Assembly (NCBI GenBank): GCA_030538185.1
Contig: JAUNUK010000001.1
Location: 794,296 to 858,295, forward strand
Reading direction: 5' to 3'
From: Actinomycetaceae bacterium
GTDB taxonomy: Bacteria; Actinomycetota; Actinomycetes; Actinomycetales; Actinomycetaceae
Length of the DNA stretch: 64,000 bases
Shown here: positions 7,945 through 15,483 of the stretch, one piece after another
Layout of the letters: each line of letters begins with the position of its first letter
How positions within the stretch are numbered: position 1 is the first letter of the stretch
Made by a program: the position numbers and the translations under genes
Notes under the pieces: model-generated
What the model was told of the DNA's origin: nothing
The model's input: only the letters and a program-made list of their open reading frames with translations
The model's database searches: none

Positions 7945-9084
7945 ATGATGTTACGGCATATGCGTATCGAGGCCATCATCGAAACACGTCCCGGCTACAC
8001 CATGGTTGCGGGCAGGGTTTCGAGTGCTCCCCCTGCTTCCACCACCATTGCCGAGGGCGATGCGATCAAGGCCCTGGTACTCGAGGACAATGTGGGACCG
8101 GTTAGTGTCGGGCAGACCCTGCTGGTGGAGGTCTCTGCTTTGGCTAAACGCTTAGGCACAGGTGGCTTTGCCATGTGCGTGGCGAATTTATCGGCTCTGC
8201 CTGCTGACGTGTTGCCCGCTGATGGTCACATTGTGAAAGCGCGCTATACGCCTTCGCAAACGATGGTGGCCTCGGTGGATGAACAGGATTCCCCGCATTT
8301 TAAGGTGTTGGAAAACGCCGAAGATCTTGGCGGGATGCCCGTTGTGGTCGCTGACCTGCACTCGGCGCTGCCTGCGATTGTGGCTGGCATTCGTTTGCGG
8401 GATCCTCTGTTGCGTGTGGTCTACGTCCATACAGATGGTGCTGCTTTGCCCTTGAAGTTTTCCTCCACAGTGGCTGGGTTGAAAGACGCTGGCTGGATAG
8501 ACACAAGCATCACGTGTGGACAGTCATACGGCGGTGACCTGGAGGCCATTAATGTCTATACGGCACTTTTGGCGGCAAAACACGTAGTGGGCGCTGATAT
8601 TGCTGTGGTTGCTCAGGGGCCAGGCAATGCCGGAACGGGGACGCGCTGGGGTTTTTCGGGGGTTGAGGTCGGCAATACCCTGAACGCCGCACGGGTGTTA
8701 GGCGGTAAGCCAGTCGCATGTTTGCGGGTGTCTAGCGCCGATAAACGCCCACGTCATTATGGCGTGTCGCACCATTCCATGACGGTGTTGACCCACATGT
8801 GTTTAGGTTCTGTAGTGGTGCCGGTTCCTGAGCTTGCCGCCCTCGGCAATCTGGAAGGAAAGACGTTGCCTCAGGGGTTCATAGCCCACCTGAGCCCAGA
8901 CATCGAATCCCTTAAAGCAGCGGGCCATACGCTTGTAGAAACCCCCATCGATGGACTCTACGAAGCCCTACAAGCCTCCCCCATAAAACTATCAACCATG
9001 GGCCGCAGCCTCAATGAAGACCCAGCCGCCTTCCTCTTTGCAGGTGCGGCCGGCGCAGCCAGCATGGCTAGCGTGACTGAATAG
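7945..9084 (+). CDS. DUF3866 family protein
   Basis: Conserved actinobacterial protein of unknown biochemical role, often encoded near pafBC and helY. It has 379 residues and is predicted soluble. The N-terminal third is beta-rich; the C-terminal two thirds contain Gly-rich segments (AQGPGNAGTGTRWGFSG, GVSHHSMTVLTH) typical of the family as I remember it. The start could be the ATG at 7945 or an internal ATG five codons later; the leaderless -10 favours 7945. It is transcribed alone, divergent from pafB and convergent with hisG. Confidence 0.8.
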   Translation: MMLRHMRIEAIIETRPGYTMVAGRVSSAPPASTTIAEGDAIKALVLEDNVGPVSVGQTLLVEVSALAKRLGTGGFAMCVANLSALPADVLPADGHIVKARYTPSQTMVASVDEQDSPHFKVLENAEDLGGMPVVVADLHSALPAIVAGIRLRDPLLRVVYVHTDGAALPLKFSSTVAGLKDAGWIDTSITCGQSYGGDLEAINVYTALLAAKHVVGADIAVVAQGPGNAGTGTRWGFSGVEVGNTLNAARVLGGKPVACLRVSSADKRPRHYGVSHHSMTVLTHMCLGSVVVPVPELAALGNLEGKTLPQGFIAHLSPDIESLKAAGHTLVETPIDGLYEALQASPIKLSTMGRSLNEDPAAFLFAGAAGAASMASVTE

Positions 9085-9088
9085 CCCA

Positions 9089-9159
9089 CGAGTGTGAGGT
9101 AGCGACCGTGATTGTGATGTTGGCAGCATCGCACTGACACCCAACACCTCGCACTCTCG
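9089..9159. terminator. bidirectional hairpin between the DUF3866 gene and hisG
   Basis: GAGTGTGAGGT (9090-9100) pairs with ACCTCGCACTC (9146-9156) through one wobble pair. A weaker inner stem uses GTGATG and CATCGC. The structure fills the 80-bp gap between two convergent genes and could end both transcripts, although neither side has a strong U-run. Confidence 0.5.
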
Positions 9160-9164
9160 CAGGA

Positions 9165-10010
9165 TTACAGCCGGGTGGCCATGATTTCTGTTACTAGGAT
9201 GCCGCGTGCGCCGGCAAGGTAGAGCTCATCCATAATGCGGTTCATGTCCTTGCGTTTGACCATGACGCGCACGGCCTTCCACCCAGATTCTGCCAAGGGA
9301 GAAACCGTTGGGGATTCCACACCGGGGGTCACCTTGGTTACTGCCTCTATGGCATCTTCCGGGGCGTTGTACTCGATCAACACGTAGGACCTGGCCACCA
9401 TGACGCCTTGCAAGCGCCTTTCCAGGATGCGCAGGTGAGGGTTGTCGACGTGTGCCTCGGTTGTGATCAAAACAGCTTCTGACTGCAAAATCGCTTCTCC
9501 AAAGACGTGCAGGCCAGCAGCTCTCAAAGTGGAACCCGTTTCGACGACGTCAGCGACCAGGTCAGCAATCCCTAACTGGACCGAGGATTCCACTGCACCA
9601 TCCAGGTGGACAACCTCAGCTGTGATTCCACGGACTTTTAGGTAGGTGTCAACCAGAACGTCATAAGACGTTGCAACCCGTTTGCCGGCAATGTCTTCAA
9701 TGCGGCTGATCGTGTCCCTGGGTGCAGCGAAGCGGAAAGTGGAGTGCGCAAAGCCTAAAGGCATGTGTTCAACGGCATCCACACCAGAATCCAGCAGCAG
9801 GTCACGCCCGGTAATGCCGGCGGCAACCGTGCCTTGGCCAACGTATTGGGCAATGTCCCGGGGCCTCAGGAAAAAGAGCTCAACCCCATTGGCCTCATCC
9901 ATCAGTACCAGTTCGCGGCCGGTCCTGCGGGTTTTGTATCCGGCTTCGCGCAGCATTTCTGCGGCAGGCTCGGATAGGGCGCCTTTATTTGGTACAGCAA
10001 GTCGAAGCAC
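9165..10010 (-). CDS. hisG: ATP phosphoribosyltransferase (long form)
   Basis: First step of histidine biosynthesis: ATP plus PRPP gives phosphoribosyl-ATP. At 281 residues it is the long, homohexameric form with a C-terminal ACT-like regulatory domain (about 205-281) that senses histidine. The start [12 protein letters not shown] and the PRPP-binding stretch near [13 protein letters not shown] are characteristic. hisE lies 8 bp upstream, so the first two pathway steps are co-expressed. Other his genes are not in the window. Confidence 0.95.
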   Translation of the reverse strand: MLRLAVPNKGALSEPAAEMLREAGYKTRRTGRELVLMDEANGVELFFLRPRDIAQYVGQGTVAAGITGRDLLLDSGVDAVEHMPLGFAHSTFRFAAPRDTISRIEDIAGKRVATSYDVLVDTYLKVRGITAEVVHLDGAVESSVQLGIADLVADVVETGSTLRAAGLHVFGEAILQSEAVLITTEAHVDNPHLRILERRLQGVMVARSYVLIEYNAPEDAIEAVTKVTPGVESPTVSPLAESGWKAVRVMVKRKDMNRIMDELYLAGARGILVTEIMATRL

Positions 10011-10018
10011 AGTATTCC

Positions 10019-10282
10019 TTAGAGGTAGCGGTAGATATCGTCGAGGGTCAAGCCCTTCTTAATCATCATGACCTGCAGATGGTAAATAAGTTGCGAGATC
10101 TCTTCTGCCGCGGCCTCGTCACTTTCGTATTCGCAGGCCATCCAGACTTCTGCAGCTTCTTCAACAATCTTCTTGCCTATGGCATGGACCCCGGCATTCA
10201 ACTGTTTTACGGTGCCGGACCCTTCTTCCTGGGTTTCGGCTTTCTTCAGCAGCAGGGCATACAGATCCTCAAACGACGTCAT
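10019..10282 (-). CDS. hisE: phosphoribosyl-ATP pyrophosphatase
   Basis: Hydrolyses phosphoribosyl-ATP to phosphoribosyl-AMP in histidine biosynthesis. The 87-residue all-alpha protein has the MazG/HisE-type metal-binding acids (EEAAEV and later DEAAAEE) and the closing segment [12 protein letters not shown]. It is followed by hisG in the classic actinobacterial hisE-hisG pair. hisI is not fused. The 72-bp gap toward the importer gene upstream contains short direct repeats. Confidence 0.93.
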   Translation of the reverse strand: MTSFEDLYALLLKKAETQEEGSGTVKQLNAGVHAIGKKIVEEAAEVWMACEYESDEAAAEEISQLIYHLQVMMIKKGLTLDDIYRYL

Positions 10283-10298
10283 GTCCCCAAGGTTAATG

Positions 10299-10350
10299 CA
10301 CGCCTAGCCCTGGGGTGAAACCGGGTAAGTGAAACCGGGGCCACGCCTAG
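10299..10350. repeat. interleaved short direct repeats between ribY and hisE
   Basis: CACGCCTAG occurs at 10299-10307 and 10342-10350; GTGAAACCGGG occurs at 10315-10325 and 10329-10339. The two pairs are nested in the gap between the importer lipoprotein gene and hisE. They may be a regulator-binding array or the remains of a local duplication. Confidence 0.5.
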
Positions 10351-10354
10351 GTGT

Positions 10355-11395
10355 TTAACTCAGGTACTCGTTCGTCACGAGGGTCTTCACATCCAGCGTC
10401 GCAGGTTCGTTTTCGAAGGCCCCTGGCAGGGTTTTAAGGAAGCCCAGCATGTCGGTCCACGTGTCAAGGTCCTGCTCCCCCACCTTTTTCCCTTCCGAGG
10501 GCGTTAGAACCTTGACCGTTGCGGCCAAAATTTCTGTCGCGGCCTTTAGTGATTCTTCGGTGGCTAAAGTTGGGTCGTATTTTTTGGTGACCTCTAAAGC
10601 CTTATTGGGATCAGCTATGACAGCTTCAATGCCCTTAACGCTTCCCTTGGCCATAGCGCGCACAGCATCGGGGTTCTTTTGGGCAAAAGCCTTGGTTGTG
10701 ACCAGGTCTGCTGCCACCAACGGCGTGTTGGGGGCCAGTGGAATAGTTGTCACATCCATGCCGGCCAGTTTGAAGCGCACCGAGTCGTTATTGACGAAAC
10801 CAACCACAGCGTCGACCTGGTTAGAAGCCATTTGTGCCTGTTGGGTGTAGCCAATCTCTGCGATGTTGACGTCCTCTAAGGTCATTCCAGCCTGTGCCAG
10901 AGCTGCCTGCAAGCCAAACCAGCTGGAACCAAAACGTCCAGGCAGGCCTATGGTTTTGCCCTTGAGGTCTTGGATCGTTGTTGCGCCAAGGGCAGAGTTG
11001 ACAATGATCTCAACCGGATATTGAGCGTAAACCTGGGCTATGGCAACAAGCTCCAAGGATGGGTCTTGCATCATGGCCTGGGCCATTTCATCGCCAAAGG
11101 CCACGACAGCGTCTTCCTCACCGCCTACCAGTGCGGTGAACAGGCCCTCGTTTTGGCCGTGGTGTCGCAGTTTAACCTGTGCGCCCTCGGCAATGAAAAA
11201 GCCTTGGTCTTCAGCCATGTAAAAGGGCGAAAACTGGACGTTGGGGATGTAGGTGAGCCCAATGGTCGCCGATGGAAGCTTTGCCCCCTCGGTGTTCTCC
11301 TGGCCACTGTCCGTGGCGGGTGGAGCAGAGCACGCACCCAAGGCCAAGGCCAAGGCCGCAACCGTGATTGCTTGTAATGTTCGTAAAACACGCAT
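10355..11395 (-). CDS. ribY: ABC importer substrate-binding lipoprotein, predicted riboflavin-binding (RibY type)
   Basis: NMT1/THI5-like periplasmic-type binding protein of 346 residues. It begins with a lipoprotein signal peptide ending in the lipobox LGAC (Cys at about residue 22). The mature start (IGLTYIPNVQFSPFYMAEDQGFF, in two adjoining strands) is the hallmark of the THI5/NMT1 fold, used for pyrimidine-like or flavin-like ligands. The family also binds thiamin precursors; the FMN riboswitch upstream of the operon points to riboflavin. It follows the permease by 25 bp. The hydrophobic core of the signal is encoded by a hexamer repeated three times (11338-11355). Confidence 0.75.
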   Translation of the reverse strand: MRVLRTLQAITVAALALALGACSAPPATDSGQENTEGAKLPSATIGLTYIPNVQFSPFYMAEDQGFFIAEGAQVKLRHHGQNEGLFTALVGGEEDAVVAFGDEMAQAMMQDPSLELVAIAQVYAQYPVEIIVNSALGATTIQDLKGKTIGLPGRFGSSWFGLQAALAQAGMTLEDVNIAEIGYTQQAQMASNQVDAVVGFVNNDSVRFKLAGMDVTTIPLAPNTPLVAADLVTTKAFAQKNPDAVRAMAKGSVKGIEAVIADPNKALEVTKKYDPTLATEESLKAATEILAATVKVLTPSEGKKVGEQDLDTWTDMLGFLKTLPGAFENEPATLDVKTLVTNEYLS

Positions 11396-11420
11396 CTTTG
11401 TGTCCTTCCCGCGACCCCGC

Positions 11421-12191
11421 TCAACGCTGGGTCGTCAGTGCAGCAATCGTCTTTGAACGCCTCTCAGCCTGATAGATCAGGCCGTAAGCAATCGCAGCGA
11501 TTGTGCAGATGATCAGTAGTGAAACAAACATGCCCGTAGTGTCGACGTTGTGAGACTGTAGCGTAATCAAGGTTCCCATTCCGTGACCTCCCATCACCAT
11601 TTCACCGACAACTGCGCCGGTGATGGACAAGGTGAAGCCGTTGCGCAGGCCGGCCATCATAGAGGGTAAAACCAGCGGTGCTTCGATAGAGCGCAGCATT
11701 GTCCACCCCCAGGCGCCGTCCAACTTGGCAGCATCGATCAGGTCACGATCCAAGTGTCTCAAGCCCACCGTGGTGGTGACCAGGATGGGAAAGAAAACCA
11801 TGAGTGCACACAGCGTCACAATCGCCCGTAGGCCCGAACCCATCCACAACAGCAGCAAGGGGGCAAGTGCGACGGCAGGGATAGCCTGGGTGGCGCCCAG
11901 GAATGGCTGCACGGCCGCATTGGCCCATGTGCTCTTGTAAATGAGGTACGCCAGGGGTAGGGCCGCAGACAAACCGACCAGGCATCCCACAAGTGCCTCG
12001 GCAAGCGTGTTGCCCAGATATCCCCACAGGTAAGGACCTGTGAGTTCCTGGACGGCGCGCTTAGCGACATTGAGTGGGTGAGGCATCACGAAGGCCGGGA
12101 AGCGTCCAGATGCAGCGGTAATCCACCAGCCTACAAGCAGGAACGCGCCCAACAGCGTGGGTGCCAGCCATGAACGGTGTGACAAAGACAA
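11421..12191 (-). CDS. ribX: ABC importer permease, predicted riboflavin transporter (RibX type)
   Basis: Binding-protein-dependent permease of the BPD_transp_1 family, 256 residues, about six transmembrane segments. The EAA-like coupling loop is visible around LIDAAKLDGAWGWTML. The start is uncertain: TTG at 12191 lies inside the U-run of the upstream hairpin, whereas TTG at 12185 has a GGGGG ribosome-site-like run eight bases upstream. No ATPase gene is present beside it, so the energising subunit must be elsewhere or shared. The FMN riboswitch directly in front makes flavin uptake the best guess; thiamin-precursor uptake is the alternative. Confidence 0.78.
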   Translation of the reverse strand: MSLSHRSWLAPTLLGAFLLVGWWITAASGRFPAFVMPHPLNVAKRAVQELTGPYLWGYLGNTLAEALVGCLVGLSAALPLAYLIYKSTWANAAVQPFLGATQAIPAVALAPLLLLWMGSGLRAIVTLCALMVFFPILVTTTVGLRHLDRDLIDAAKLDGAWGWTMLRSIEAPLVLPSMMAGLRNGFTLSITGAVVGEMVMGGHGMGTLITLQSHNVDTTGMFVSLLIICTIAAIAYGLIYQAERRSKTIAALTTQR

Positions 12192-12218
12192 AACCCCCGG
12201 TATTCGAGCCCGGGGGTT
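12192..12218 (-). terminator. riboswitch expression platform: terminator/ribosome-site hairpin
   Basis: On the minus strand, AACCCCCGG (12218-12210) pairs with CCGGGGGTT (12200-12192) around a 9-nt loop, followed by TTTTGTCTTT. The 3' arm holds the GGGGG that serves as ribosome site for the TTG start, so the same hairpin could stop transcription or hide the start site. Its 5' arm can instead pair with CCGGGGG (12368-12362) in the aptamer's 5' strand, giving an exclusive on-state. Confidence 0.75.
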
Positions 12219-12262
12219 GCTAGTGCATTGCGAACACGCTTAGGCGCGCACGCAATACTGCA

Positions 12263-12371
12263 GCTCCTCCCTTCCGGACTTTAACCGTCGGTGCCGGAAT
12301 TCCACCGGCTCAACCACTGATGTGGCTCGCGGACTGTAACCGCCGGTGCGGACTTTCACCGCCCCCGGAGC
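12263..12371 (-). promoter_or_regulatory. FMN riboswitch (RFN element)
   Basis: Read on the minus strand, the aptamer shows P1 GCUCC/GGAGC (12371-12367 with 12267-12263). Next come the conserved arms GCGG-UGAAAGU-CCGC, GCGG-UUACAGU-CCGC followed by GAGCC, GCCGG-UGGAAUU-CCGGC, then ACCGACGGUUAAAGUCCGG. These match the RFN consensus arm by arm. FMN binding should stabilise P1 and release the downstream hairpin arm, turning ribXY off. The element lies directly after rpe; a promoter is not clear in 12372-12425. Confidence 0.95.
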
Positions 12372-12414
12372 ATATGTGCGCCCCCATATTACATCAATCG
12401 AAAGTGCGCTGTCC

Positions 12415-12436
12415 TTAATGGCTGTTTAATGGCTGT
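12415..12436. repeat. 11-bp perfect tandem duplication at the rpe stop codon
   Basis: TTAATGGCTGT is present twice back to back (12415-12425, 12426-12436). The rpe stop and last codons lie in the second copy. It is probably a recent slippage event that left the protein end intact. Confidence 0.7.
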
Positions 12437-13088
12437 GTTTGGCGACCAAGGCGCGTAGCTTTTCAACTTCTTCGTAGGCGTTGTCTGCTGTGAATACGGC
12501 TGAGCCTGCCACGAAGTTATTGGCCCCGGCCTCGGCGGCAATCTCGATGGTTTTGGCGCTGACTCCCCCGTCCACCTGAATGGATATGTCCAGGTTAGTG
12601 GCGCTTATTGCCTCGCGTGTACGCCTGACCTTAGGCATCATATTGTCCAAGAAAGCCTGACCACCGAAACCGGGTTCCACGGTCATGATCAAGATCATGT
12701 CGAATTCGGGCAGCAGCTCAATGAACGGTTCGATTGGGGTTGCGGGACGCAAGGCCAAGCCGGCCTTGGCACCCAGCCTGCGTAGCTCCCTGGCGAGACG
12801 AATAGGGGCAGTAGCGGCCTCGGCGTGAAATGTGACCGAGGCACAGCCTGCCTCTGCGTAGCCTGGCGCCCAACGGTCTGGGTCAGCGATCATCAGATGC
12901 GAATCAATCGGCAAAATTCCTAAACGATGTGCTGCCTCGACAACAGGTAAGCCCCAGGACAAGTTGGGCACAAAATGGTTGTCCATAACATCCACATGTG
13001 CCATATCGGCATTGCGGATCTTATGCAGTTCGCCCTTCAAGTCGGCAATATCACAGTTGAGAATAGAGGGATGGATTACCTGTTTCAC
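12426..13088 (-). CDS. rpe: ribulose-phosphate 3-epimerase
   Basis: Interconverts ribulose 5-phosphate and xylulose 5-phosphate in the pentose phosphate pathway. The 220-residue TIM barrel has the metal/catalytic segments [28 protein letters not shown] and VDGGV. The N-terminal motif reads PSILNCD rather than the commoner PSILSAD. It ends the operon rsmB-rpe as in many actinobacteria. Downstream comes the FMN riboswitch. Confidence 0.95.
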   Translation of the reverse strand: MKQVIHPSILNCDIADLKGELHKIRNADMAHVDVMDNHFVPNLSWGLPVVEAAHRLGILPIDSHLMIADPDRWAPGYAEAGCASVTFHAEAATAPIRLARELRRLGAKAGLALRPATPIEPFIELLPEFDMILIMTVEPGFGGQAFLDNMMPKVRRTREAISATNLDISIQVDGGVSAKTIEIAAEAGANNFVAGSAVFTADNAYEEVEKLRALVAKHSH

Positions 13089-13105
13089 GTCTCTTGGGTA
13101 CCTTT

Positions 13106-14521
13106 CTATGGCTTGGCTATAAGCGTAGCGAACATGGCATCACATTCGTCACGGTCTGGCCATAACTGCAGGTATGGCCCGTCGAAAACTCCCCCTCCCA
13201 AAGGGGTAGCAATATCTGTGGCTATGGAGGCCGCATCCAAGAGTTCGGCTTCAGGGTTTTTACGTAGGAAGTCGTCCACGACTCCTCTGGTTTCACCCAA
13301 ATGAGGCGAGCACGTCACATAGGCGACAACACCCCCTGGCCGCAATAATGTGTATCCAGCATCCAGCAGATCCCTTTGCGAACTTGCCAAAGTTCCGAGG
13401 TCAGTTGGGGTTTTACGCCACCTGGCCTCGGGGCGCCGCCGCAGAGCACCCAGCCCAGTGCAAGGAGCATCAACCAAGACCCTGTCAGCGCTGCCAGGCT
13501 GGGCTTGAGCCAGGTCAACCCCGTCACCACAGCGAATATCGACAGTTTTGGCAAGCGCCTCGGTGGTGCGCGCCACTAGTTCAGCACGGTGTTCAATCAA
13601 TTCATTTGCCAAGAGTCGAACCCCGCGCTGGGCAGCAATCGCGCCTAAAAGCGCTGCCTTTCCACCCGGACCTGCGCAAAGATCCAGCCATAAGTGTTCA
13701 GGTCCCTGTAGGCGAACCTGGGCTAATAGAAGTGCTACAAGCTGGGAGCCTTCGTCCTCGACACCGGCCAAACCAAGGCGAACCGCCGGGATACGTCCTG
13801 GATCCCCTCCCGAAAGGATCACTGAATGCGGTGAGAGCTTGCCGTAGGCAGTGCGCGCCCCCAAATAGTCTTCTGCCTGGTCTGCAAGCTGCTCCTGGGT
13901 GATCATCCCTGGCCTGGCGCACAGTGTTACTAATGGCGCTTCATTATTGGCCTGCAGCACTTGCGGTAAATCCGAACGCTCACGTCCTGAGGCGACCAAG
14001 GCGTCGCTAAGGGCTTGGGCGATCCAACGAGGATGCGAATAGGCCATAGAATAGGCGGCCTCATCAGGTAGCCCTTGGGTGACGAGATCGAGCCAGTCTT
14101 CAAGGTCCTTTTCGCTGATTCTGCGTAAAACAGCGTTGACCAGTTGTGCTGGACCAGTTGTCGCGTACTGACGTGCGAGATCCACAGTTTCGGCAACGGC
14201 AGCGTGAGGTGGGATGTTCAGCTCTAGAAGCTGGTGTGCCCCCAGGCGCAAGAGGTTCAAGACCACGGGGTCGAGTTCCTCAAGCGGCCTGTCAACACAG
14301 GAGGCGATAATCGCGTCATAGCGGCCCTGTAAACGCAGGGTCCCATACGTGAGTTCCGTGGCAAGGCCTGCGTCTCTACCCGATAATTTGGCATCACGAA
14401 GGCGCTTGGGCAGGACCAGGTTCGCATATGCGTCTCGCGTTCTTACAGCTTCCAAAACCTCCAGCGCGACAGCCCTGGGCGTTTCGTTTACGCGCCTTTT
14501 CGCCCTGTAACCGCTACTCAT
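13106..14521 (-). CDS. rsmB: 16S rRNA (cytosine-C5)-methyltransferase, RsmB family
   Basis: Methylates C5 of a cytosine in 16S rRNA (C967 in E. coli). The 471-residue protein has an N-terminal NusB-like RNA-binding domain (about 10-145) and a C-terminal SAM-dependent Rossmann domain. Visible are the SAM loop [10 protein letters not shown], the nucleophile motif [15 protein letters not shown], and the second cysteine in VTCSPH. It overlaps fmt by 8 nt and precedes rpe by 17 bp. Confidence 0.93.
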   Translation of the reverse strand: MSSGYRAKRRVNETPRAVALEVLEAVRTRDAYANLVLPKRLRDAKLSGRDAGLATELTYGTLRLQGRYDAIIASCVDRPLEELDPVVLNLLRLGAHQLLELNIPPHAAVAETVDLARQYATTGPAQLVNAVLRRISEKDLEDWLDLVTQGLPDEAAYSMAYSHPRWIAQALSDALVASGRERSDLPQVLQANNEAPLVTLCARPGMITQEQLADQAEDYLGARTAYGKLSPHSVILSGGDPGRIPAVRLGLAGVEDEGSQLVALLLAQVRLQGPEHLWLDLCAGPGGKAALLGAIAAQRGVRLLANELIEHRAELVARTTEALAKTVDIRCGDGVDLAQAQPGSADRVLVDAPCTGLGALRRRPEARWRKTPTDLGTLASSQRDLLDAGYTLLRPGGVVAYVTCSPHLGETRGVVDDFLRKNPEAELLDAASIATDIATPLGGGVFDGPYLQLWPDRDECDAMFATLIAKP

Positions 14522-15461
14522 GTGGGATTCCTAACCGTGAATCAGCTTGGATTCTTGCACCCCTGGCCCAAGCACTTGCTTCCATACGCCCTTTTCCAGC
14601 AGGTGCGACCCAGCTGAGCTGAACAGGTCGCGTCGTGCTTCCCACCCACACGGCATTTTTCGTGACGGCCAACTGTCCCGGTTGCAAGGAAGCATCAAAG
14701 GTTCCACCAGGATCGATGGGCCCCAGTTTTAGTCGTTGTCCCTTTAAATCCCATGTCCACGCCCCTGGATTGGGGGTCACACCACGGATAAGACAATCTA
14801 AAGAAGATGCGTCGGTTTGGAAATCCACAAAACCCTCTTGCACGCTGAGCTGCGGAGCATAGGTGATCCCGCTGTCAGTTTGTTCGACAGGCGTCACATT
14901 ACCTGCTGCTATTTTCTCGATCACTTCCATCGTCAAAGGCACACTGGAAAGAGCTAAAGATTCCAGTAAGGTCTCAGCTGTGTCGCCTTTCCCAATGCGC
15001 TGAGAGGACATGCCCCATATGGGGCCAGTATCCAGGCCTTCTTCTATCTGAAACAGGGTGATTCCGGTCTCTTGATCACCAGCCATAATGGCGCGTTGTA
15101 CAGGGGCGGCTCCCCTCCAGGCAGGGAGCCTCGAAAAGTGTACATTCACCCAACCAAAGCGGGGGGTCTGCAAAAGCTTAGGTGGGATGAGCATCCCGTA
15201 TGCGACAACAATCGCTAAATCCGCCTCCCAGGAAGCGATCACATTTTGTGCAGTCTCATCTTTTAGCGAGTTTGGGGTGAAGACCTCCAAGCCGTATTCT
15301 TCGGCTTTCTCTTTTACCGCCGATGACCGGAGGGTTCGCCCTCGGCCAGCCGGGGCATCTGGGCGGGTAAGTACACCTACCACCTCATGCGAAGAATTGA
15401 CGAGGGCGTTGAGGACAGGGAGCGCAACGCTTGGGGAACCTGCAAAGATAAGTCTCACCAC
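14514..15461 (-). CDS. fmt: methionyl-tRNA formyltransferase
   Basis: Formylates initiator Met-tRNA using 10-formyl-tetrahydrofolate. The 315-residue protein has the N-terminal formyltransferase domain with VHFSRLPAWRGAAPVQ (catalytic region) and a C-terminal OB-like tRNA-binding domain from about residue 205. The start is a pair of GTG codons (15461 and 15458); I keep the first. Located between priA (22 bp upstream) and rsmB (8-nt overlap). No def gene is in the window. Confidence 0.94.
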   Translation of the reverse strand: MVRLIFAGSPSVALPVLNALVNSSHEVVGVLTRPDAPAGRGRTLRSSAVKEKAEEYGLEVFTPNSLKDETAQNVIASWEADLAIVVAYGMLIPPKLLQTPRFGWVNVHFSRLPAWRGAAPVQRAIMAGDQETGITLFQIEEGLDTGPIWGMSSQRIGKGDTAETLLESLALSSVPLTMEVIEKIAAGNVTPVEQTDSGITYAPQLSVQEGFVDFQTDASSLDCLIRGVTPNPGAWTWDLKGQRLKLGPIDPGGTFDASLQPGQLAVTKNAVWVGSTTRPVQLSWVAPAGKGRMEASAWARGARIQADSRLGIPHE

Positions 15462-15483
15462 GTTATTCTAAGCCACAGCAGGG

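Noticed and set aside
10355..12191. Thiamin-precursor (HMP) importer
   Set aside because: The binding-protein fold allows it, but the riboswitch is clearly FMN-type and no TPP element was seen.
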